Origin: Eudorina sp. 2006-703-Eu-15
Lineage: Eukaryota; Chlorophyta; Chlorophyceae; Chlamydomonadales; Volvocaceae
DNA length: 64,000 nt
Direction: 5' to 3'
NCBI GenBank assembly: GCA_003117195.1
Contig: BDSI01000065.1
Coordinates: forward strand, 354,723 to 418,722
Shown here: one piece after another, positions 58,701 through 64,000 of the stretch
Layout: each line of letters opens with the position of its first letter
Position numbering within the stretch: position 1 is the stretch's first letter
Notes under the pieces: model-generated
What the model was told of the DNA's origin: nothing
The model's database searches: none
Seen by the model: only the letters and a program-made list of their open reading frames with translations
Position numbers and translations under genes: made by a program

Positions 58701-61700
58701 GGGGATGCGTTTCGGACCCAGGACACCCTGACTCACGGGTCGGCGGGTGGCGGGGCCCGGGGCCTGACCCACGGGTCGGCCGGTGGCCGGGGCCCCGGAC
58801 CTTACCTTTGCCCCCCGGGCCCACGTCAATCCTCTCGCGGGCAGTCAGCGGACGTACGGCACCCTGTTGACCAGTGTCCGCAAAGTCCTTTCACACGGTA
58901 CCGTCAGGACCCGGGGGCTGCGGGGCCCACAGGGACTCTTGCTCCGCAAGCAACGACAGGTCCCTCCGATGAGCCCCCCGGACCCTCGCCCTAGGCACCG
59001 CACCCCACGCCACCGCACCGCGCTGGGCAGCTTCCATGTTGACCCCATTGTTGACCTCGATGCCCCCACCCCGCCCCGCCCCGGCCGGTCCCCCAGTCTG
59101 TCGGAGCAGCTCTTCCACTGGCACGTGGCCAATCTGGAGTTCGCCAACGCGGCGAGGGCGGCGGAGCTGTCGCTGCGGCACTGGGCTCAGGACGACGCGT
59201 ACGAGCTGCTGGGGGACCACACCTTCACGGCGGGTGGGTGGGGCTGTTGGGGCGGGGCGGGGCGCCGCCCAGCCCGCAGCCGCCGTCGCCTGCGGGGCGG
59301 GACGGGGGCAGGCGGGGGATGGTGGCGACCCGCGGGTCGGTACTAATCGGACGGGGCTGCGTCATGCCAGCTACACGCGCGCGCGCCTGTCATGCTGTGC
59401 ATGCCGTGTATGATGTGCAAGCAAAGTACGGCGCCTTCCTCTCTGAGCCCCCCTCCGCGCACGTGCCCCCGTCCGCACACCCACACACACCCGCAGGCGG
59501 CAACGGGCGGTTGGTGCAGCTGCTGACGCGCAACCTGCCGATACTGTACGGCTGTCCCGTGGCGGAGATCCGGTACGGCAACGGAGCGGGCAGCAGCGGG
59601 GTGTCGGTGGTGACGGAGGCCGGGGCGGTGTTCCAGGCGTCGGCGGCGGTGGTGACGCTGCCTCTGGGAGTCCTCAAGGTGAGCTGAGGACGGGTGGCGG
59701 GGGACGGGTGGCGGGGGACGGGTGGCGGGGGACGGGTGGCGGGGGACGGGTGGCGGGGACCGGGTGGCGGGGGACGGGTGGCGGGGGACGGGTGGGCGGA
59801 TGGCGAGGGCGTGGACGGTTGGTACCGTACTGGTAACGAGGTGGAGCGGTTTTGATGTGGTTGTGATGGTGAAGCAGGGTTTACTGTGGAATACCGAAGC
59901 CGCATTGGCTGGTAGACGCAACTGGTGGGAAGCGGGTGGGGAGGCTCAGGGCTCCGCGACTTTTGTCTGTGGGGTAGGAAACCTGAAACCTGGAATTCAG
60001 GGCGCTGGTTGCCAGAGCGGTGATCCGGAGCCAGGATGGGCACAGCCCCGGGAAGGGGTGGATGCTCAGCACAGTTTTGCAGCGCCCAAGGAAGATGCCC
60101 TGGGTGGGGGGAGGGGTGTCCAGAGCCGGTTGTGGCGGGGAGATGTGTTGCCTGAACAGGATCCCTGAGCCGGACGGCGGACGGCCTTAATCGCAACTCA
60201 GCTCACCAGCCGACCGCAGTACCAGCCCCCAATATCCAACGCCTAACCCCCAACTCCCAACCTCCACACTCGCGACTCGCCCCGGGATGCAGCCAGGATC
60301 CTGATGAGGATACCGTGTCGGCTGCTATTGTATTGACTCACACCCCACGCCCCGTGTGTTTATTGAGAAGCCCAACCATAACCGCCGAGCCCCGTGTGTA
60401 CTCACACACCCCCTGTGGTCCTCCGCAGGCTGACGCGGTCAGCTTCGACCCGCCCCTTCCAGCGGTGAAGCAGGTGCGTGGAGGGCCGGCGGGCTGGCTG
60501 GCTGGCGGTGGCGGGCGGGTGGGCCGTCTGCCCGGACAGGTGGACTCTGGGTGGATGTCTGTCTGTACACGTGACGCGTGTGTTGAGCGGCCCCCGGGTG
60601 GGCCCTATGCGCCGCCCCCGGTTCATGGGCCCTATGTGGCCTCCTGCGCTGCCTGGCTACCTGCCGTCAGTCCCTTAAGTGCGTTCCCTGGACTGACCCA
60701 CGCGCTGACTGGTTCGCGCATCCAATGCCTCGACCACACGAACCCCTCCCTCCCTCCCTCCATACTCGGACCGACCCATGGACCCCCTCGCCCGCAGGAG
60801 GCCATCAAGCGCCTGGGCTACGGGCGCTTGAACAAGGTGAGGAGGGGCGCGGGGTGGTGGGGCGGGGGGGGGGGGCGTTGTCAGTCAAGGGGCCCTGCGC
60901 GGGGTGGTGGTGGTGGTGGTGGTGGTGGTGGTGGTGGAGTTCGCGGTGGGTCCCCCGAGCTGGCGATGCATTTCAGAACGGTGCAGAACGGTTCAGTGCA
61001 GTATAGTGCAGTACAGTAGAGTACGACAAGGGACAGGGACAGGGAATGGGGAGGAGCGCGAGGCGCGCGGCACCCCGATCCACACACACATGGTTTAATA
61101 CGGTATCGCCCCGTTGTCGACACGTTCTGCTGATCCGCACCTCAAGTCCTGAACCTGACGTGCTGCTCAACCCGCCCGCAGGTGGCGCTGCTGTTTCCTC
61201 GCGTCTTCTGGGACACCTCCGTGGACACGTTCGCGTGTGTGCTGAGGGACAAGGAGCGGCGGGGGGCCTACTACCTCTTCTATTGCGGGGCGCACACGGG
61301 GTGAGGGAGGGAGGGAGGGTGGCTGGGTGGGTGAGGGAGGGAGGGAGGTTAAAGGTATGGGTGGGTGGCTGGGTGGGTGAGGGAGGGAGGGAGGGTAAAG
61401 GTATGGGTGGGTGAGGGGGGGTGAGGGGGGAGGGGGGTGAGGGGGGGGTTTGGGAGGGTGAGGGGGTGAGGGAGGGAGGGTGGCTGGGTGGGTGAGGGAG
61501 GGTGGGTAAGGGTGGTTCGATGGAGGGTTGCGGGTCGCGGTCCCGGCTGTAGATTTGCAGCGCTCCGGGCCCCACGAGGAGGAGGGCGCAGGCAATGCTC
61601 AAAGTGAGGGGGTGCGGCAGCATCACCACCGCAACCACAACCTGTGGGTTGCCTTGTGTTTTTTCGGGCCCACGGGTCGGGCCCACGGGTCGGGCCCACG

Positions 61701-63946
61701 GGTCGGGTCTCGCGAAGGACCGGTAAGGTCAAGGCCGCACACAGCAGGACCTACCGTAACGTCGTTATTCCCACGTTGTTCAGCTCTGGGGCCCGCCCCG
61801 TTTGTCAATAATAGAAGACAGCCGGGCCCCGCCCCCTCCGGGGCCCTGCCCCCTTCGGGGCGCCACCCTCCCCGTGGAGCAACGTATGCGGCTGTGCGGT
61901 GCGCTCCGCGTTCCACACAGCCGCGTACGTTGCTCCACGTTGCTGACGTGCGCTCCGCGGTCGTCTGCTGGCTGACCGCCCCGACGTCAGGGGCCCACAC
62001 CAGCACCCGGTTTGGGTTTGGGCGGGTTTCCTGTCTCGTTACAACACCGAAACACCGAAACACCATTGGCGAGGCCTGCCGGCACCCCGTTACTGGGCCC
62101 TGGCTTTAATTCCGCTTCCTCTCTGACATCCTTTTTCGTCCTCGTTATCCTCTACTCCGTCCTTGTGATCTTCTTGGCGTCGATGTCGTCACCTTCATCG
62201 TCGCCTTCACCGTCGTCGTCGCCTTCGTCTTGATGTTGTCTGCCGCCTGCCGCTTGCCGCTGCCGCCTGCGGCCTCCCCAGCGGTGCGGCGGTGCTGACG
62301 GCCCTGGTGGCGGGCTCCGCAGCCATCGCCATCGAGTCCATGACCGACCAGCAGGCGGTGCAGCAGGTCATGGCGGTGCTCAGGAACATATTCGACAGCG
62401 CGGAGGGAGACGAGGAGGAGGGCGCGAAGGAGGGGGAGGAGGGGGTGCAGGAGGGGGCGGAGGGCGGGAAGGGGAGCAAGCGGGGCGCCAAGGAGGGCAA
62501 GGAGGGAGCCGGAGCCCGGGCAGCAGCTGACCGGAGGACGAGGCGGGAGGGGCGGCGTGGAGTGGTTCCGGAGCCGCTTCAGGTACGGCCGCCGTATGCG
62601 CCCTTCAGCCCCAAGGGGCAGAAGTCCAAGAGTCTTGGGCGGGGAAGGGGCCCAGGGGTTCACGGGGTTCATGGAGCCAGGGGGGGCAGGGGGCAGGTCC
62701 CGACCTGGCCCCGGGCCCCTTCACCCGTATGTGTGTCGTACCGTGCGTGACGTTGACGTGTGACGTGTTCGGGAGGAAGCGGCAAGGAAGGGCTGGTGGT
62801 CGGAGCCTCTGCCTGTTCCCGGCCCCTTTCCCATCCCACCCAAACATCCCAGCCCAGTGCCGCCTGACGGCCTACAGACACTTCCGACAGACAGACATAC
62901 AGACTTCCCGGCGCGTGTACCGGTACATCAGACCCTGCCTTTCAGTCGGACCCTGGCGTCGTCGCCAGTCCCGTTCCCTGGTCCTCGTTTGCCGCGGTAT
63001 CGTATCTTCGTATGCGGTGCGGTGCTGCAACCTCGAGCCCACAACTCGCCCGCCCAACCTCACACCGCCGCATTGCGAGGTCCCTGGGAGCCCCTCTCAG
63101 CTGCCAGCTGCCAAGCCGCGAGCGCTCCGGCTGCCTCTCCCCCTGCTCCGTACAGGCGTTGGTCACGAGGTGGGGCAGCGATCCGTACTCCCTGGGGTCG
63201 TACAGCTCCATGGCCGTGTCGTGCCGGGGCGCCGCCGAGTACCAGGCCATGGCCGCGCCCGTGGCGGGCCGGCTGTTCTTCGCGGGCGAGGCCACCATAC
63301 ACAAGTGAGGCATCACCACCCCGCAGGGAACGGCGTGATTCCATCCCGTACCGGTACACTGAAAGGCATACCCGGGTTCTGTACGCTTGGGGCTCTGTAC
63401 CTGCGCCTCGGGAATGTCATACGGTAATAGTCATAAGGCCCTTGAGGCCGTCAATGGACTCAAGGCCCCTAGGGTATTATATACCTGTCCCTAGGGAACC
63501 TTCGAGGCCCTTAGATCCGCATTGCCACTCAGGGGTCCTGGAGAGGCGTCTCCCTGGCCGCTGGCCCCGCGATCGCGCCTACAGTGCCCCGCATCTGTTC
63601 CGAAGGGTTTGGGCTTCTTTCTTGGACCCTCGTCCGCCCCCCCAGGTACCCGGCCACCATGCACGGCGCCTTCCTGAGCGGCCTCCGGGAGGCGGGGCGG
63701 ATCCACTACGTCTTCGCCCGGGCAAGACACGGACTGCCGCCCCGGGTGCGGGCCACAGCAGGGAGGGGCCCCTGGGGTGCAGGGTGTGTGTGCACGGGGC
63801 GGCGCGGCGCTGCTCGGGGCGGGGCGGGGTGTGCGCCACGGGGGCCTGTGGATGGGGGCGACGGGCGCAGAACTTGTAAGGGCCGGAAATGGTTAGCGAT
63901 TATGTTACCGTTACAGTGTGTGGATAGGCTTCCGGGCCCTGTCTAA
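52803..63946 (+). CDS. LSD1: LSD1/KDM1-type histone lysine demethylase (SWIRM + flavin amine oxidase)
   Basis: Fifteen exons in phase: 52803-54107, 54397-54543, 54965-55059, 55262-55389, 57404-57504, 57803-57976, 58220-58449, 59097-59233, 59497-59678, 60429-60473, 60798-60836, 61182-61300, 62282-62582, 63156-63304 and 63646-63946, giving 1150 residues. Residues 1-435 are Gln/Glu-rich and disordered-looking. A SWIRM domain follows (about 470-535: YLKVRNLLLSLWRVN, HTYGFINFGL), then the FAD dinucleotide motif VLVIGAGLAG (about 550) and LEARDRPGGRV. The catalytic-region Lys in RLGYGRLNKVAL (about 861) matches LSD1 Lys661. The enzyme ends RLFFAGEATIHKYPATMHGA and SGLREAGRI. It should remove methyl groups from mono- and dimethyl-lysine in histone H3 using FAD. 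The CoREST-binding Tower is absent, as in plant LDL proteins; a short Ala/Gly linker replaces it. An acidic/basic insertion (about 930-1000) splits the oxidase domain. Confidence 0.93.
54168..54256 (+). repeat. (CA)n microsatellite, 89 nt
   Basis: In intron 1 of the LSD1-type gene. Complementary in sequence to the (GT)n tract in intron 4. Confidence 0.95.
54272..54313 (-). repeat. TG-flanked TTTAGAA/ACCCGCCC short repeat, inverted
   Basis: GGTCCGGCGGGTTCTTTTTC followed by TGAACACACAC, next to the (CA)n tract in LSD1 intron 1. Confidence 0.6.
54762..54778 (+). repeat. Intronic ~50-nt module, right half
   Basis: GCCAATTTCCTATCCCC in LSD1 intron 2 matches the module's right half. Confidence 0.5.
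54902..54926 (+). repeat. Intronic ~50-nt module, right half
   Basis: ATGCCTACCAATTTCATGTA then TTCCC in LSD1 intron 2, closely matching the right half of the module found in the DUF3754 gene. Confidence 0.6.
55409..55496 (+). repeat. Tandem pair of TG-flanked TTTAGAA/ACCCGCCC repeats
   Basis: GTGTTTAGAGGAGAGACCCG with CCCGACC occurs twice about 45 bp apart at the start of LSD1 intron 4, almost identical copies. Confidence 0.8.
55694..55833 (+). repeat. Two more TG-flanked repeats around a (GT)n tract
   Basis: GTGTTTAGAAATGTAACCCG at about 55698 and GTGTTTAGAAAAGTAACCCG at about 55795 flank a (GT)n tract (55745-55797) in LSD1 intron 4. They give the clearest consensus of the family. Confidence 0.8.
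56593..57011 (-). mobile_element. Reverse-transcriptase C-terminal relic, Penelope-like
   Basis: Minus-strand frame inside LSD1 intron 4. It reads MPFLDVLLVPDPIG, then THLYDKREQPAF, a basic Arg-rich segment, and IAHLIRALEAQGY. The order FLDV / T-x-Y-x-K / R...F / L...L..GY resembles the thumb and linker that end Penelope-like element reverse transcriptases. The catalytic YxDD palm is not present upstream, because LSD1 exon 5 begins at 57404, so only a 5'-truncated 3' part remains. No GIY-YIG nuclease was seen. The frame is open here, suggesting recent insertion or chance. Identification is by motif order only. Confidence 0.4.
58007..58045 (-). repeat. Intronic ~50-nt module, inverted copy in LSD1
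   Basis: Reverse complement reads CAGCGCAGTTTGAATAAGGC, CACCC, ATTTCCTATATCCC, in LSD1 intron 6. It shows that the module is not confined to the DUF3754 gene. Confidence 0.65.
59690..59797 (+). repeat. 14-bp minisatellite
   Basis: About seven copies of GGGGGACGGGTGGC directly after the donor of LSD1 exon 9. Confidence 0.85.
61301..61520 (+). repeat. GGGAGGGAGGGTGGCTGGGTGGGTGA-type G-rich satellite
   Basis: Irregular repeats of GAGGGAGG, GGTGGCTGGGTGGGTGA and GGTAAAGGTATGG at the start of LSD1 intron 12. Strong G-quadruplex potential on the RNA. Confidence 0.8.
61669..61709 (+). repeat. Triple GGGCCCACGGGTC
   Basis: Three tandem 13-bp units in LSD1 intron 12, each containing the half of the GACCCRYGGGTC palindrome. 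Confidence 0.8.
61873..61939 (+). other. Intronic hairpin, 24-bp stem
   Basis: Arm 1 is 61873-61896, arm 2 is 61916-61939, loop 19 nt. All 24 positions pair, 23 Watson-Crick and one G-U. It lies in LSD1 intron 12. Could be a microRNA-like precursor, a small inverted-repeat element or a recombination scar. Confidence 0.75.
62008..62047 (-). repeat. TG-flanked TTTAGAA/ACCCGCCC short repeat, divergent inverted copy
   Basis: GGTTTGGGTTTGGGCGGGTT then TCCTGTCTCGTTACAACACC in LSD1 intron 12, just after the hairpin region. Confidence 0.5.
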
Positions 63947-64000
63947 GGTTTATATCGCGGATTTTATATGATGCTATAGGACACCTTCAACCATCATCAC

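Overview
The window is nuclear DNA of a green alga, most likely a volvocine or other chlamydomonadalean species. I infer this from GC-rich, intron-dense genes with short exons, from Ala/Gly/Gln/Pro-rich low-complexity coding stretches, from two small heat-shock proteins of the Chlamydomonas HSP22 type, and from introns full of micro- and minisatellites. No bacterial operon, phage or CRISPR signal is present. I built exon models by hand, joining exons only where the reading phase is preserved. Most genes close without a frame break, so the exon coordinates in the entries should be close to correct.

Layout. (1) 1-10108, minus: the 5' part of a very large protein with three cyclic-nucleotide-binding-like domains; its last visible exon stays open to base 1 and continues outside. 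(2) 10617-18292, plus: a TMEM143/DUF3754-type protein, divergent from gene 1. (3) 20445-21794, plus: a small unrecognised protein, possibly with a PH-like C-terminal fold. (4) 23107-23500, minus: SEC61 beta subunit. (5) 24687-30571, plus: 3-ketoacyl-CoA synthase with its Cys-His-Asn triad. (6) 33520-37859, plus: a glycosyltransferase-like protein with a 32-bp minisatellite in its last intron. (7) 39743-40201 and 41796-42245, plus: two intronless HSP22 paralogues. (8) 44255-46966, minus: PURM (AIR synthetase) with an N-terminal targeting sequence. (9) 48362-52176, minus: SOF1/DCAF13, a WD40 ribosome-biogenesis factor. (10) 52803-63946, plus: an LSD1-type SWIRM/amine-oxidase histone demethylase, divergent from SOF1.

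The genes are unrelated housekeeping and regulatory functions (ER translocation, very-long-chain lipid synthesis, purine synthesis, ribosome assembly, chromatin, cyclic-nucleotide signalling, heat stress) and do not form a pathway.

The unusual content lies mainly in the non-coding sequence. There is a ~50-nt module repeated in several introns of two genes, on both strands. There is a short TG-flanked dispersed repeat, an over-represented 12-bp palindrome, a recurrent GTACGG motif that often forms the 5' splice site, three GC-AG introns, a 24-bp perfect-stem hairpin in an LSD1 intron, and a reverse-transcriptase-like relic in another LSD1 intron. In coding sequence the most novel item is the giant multi-cNBD protein, whose nucleotide-binding barrels are split by long insertions.
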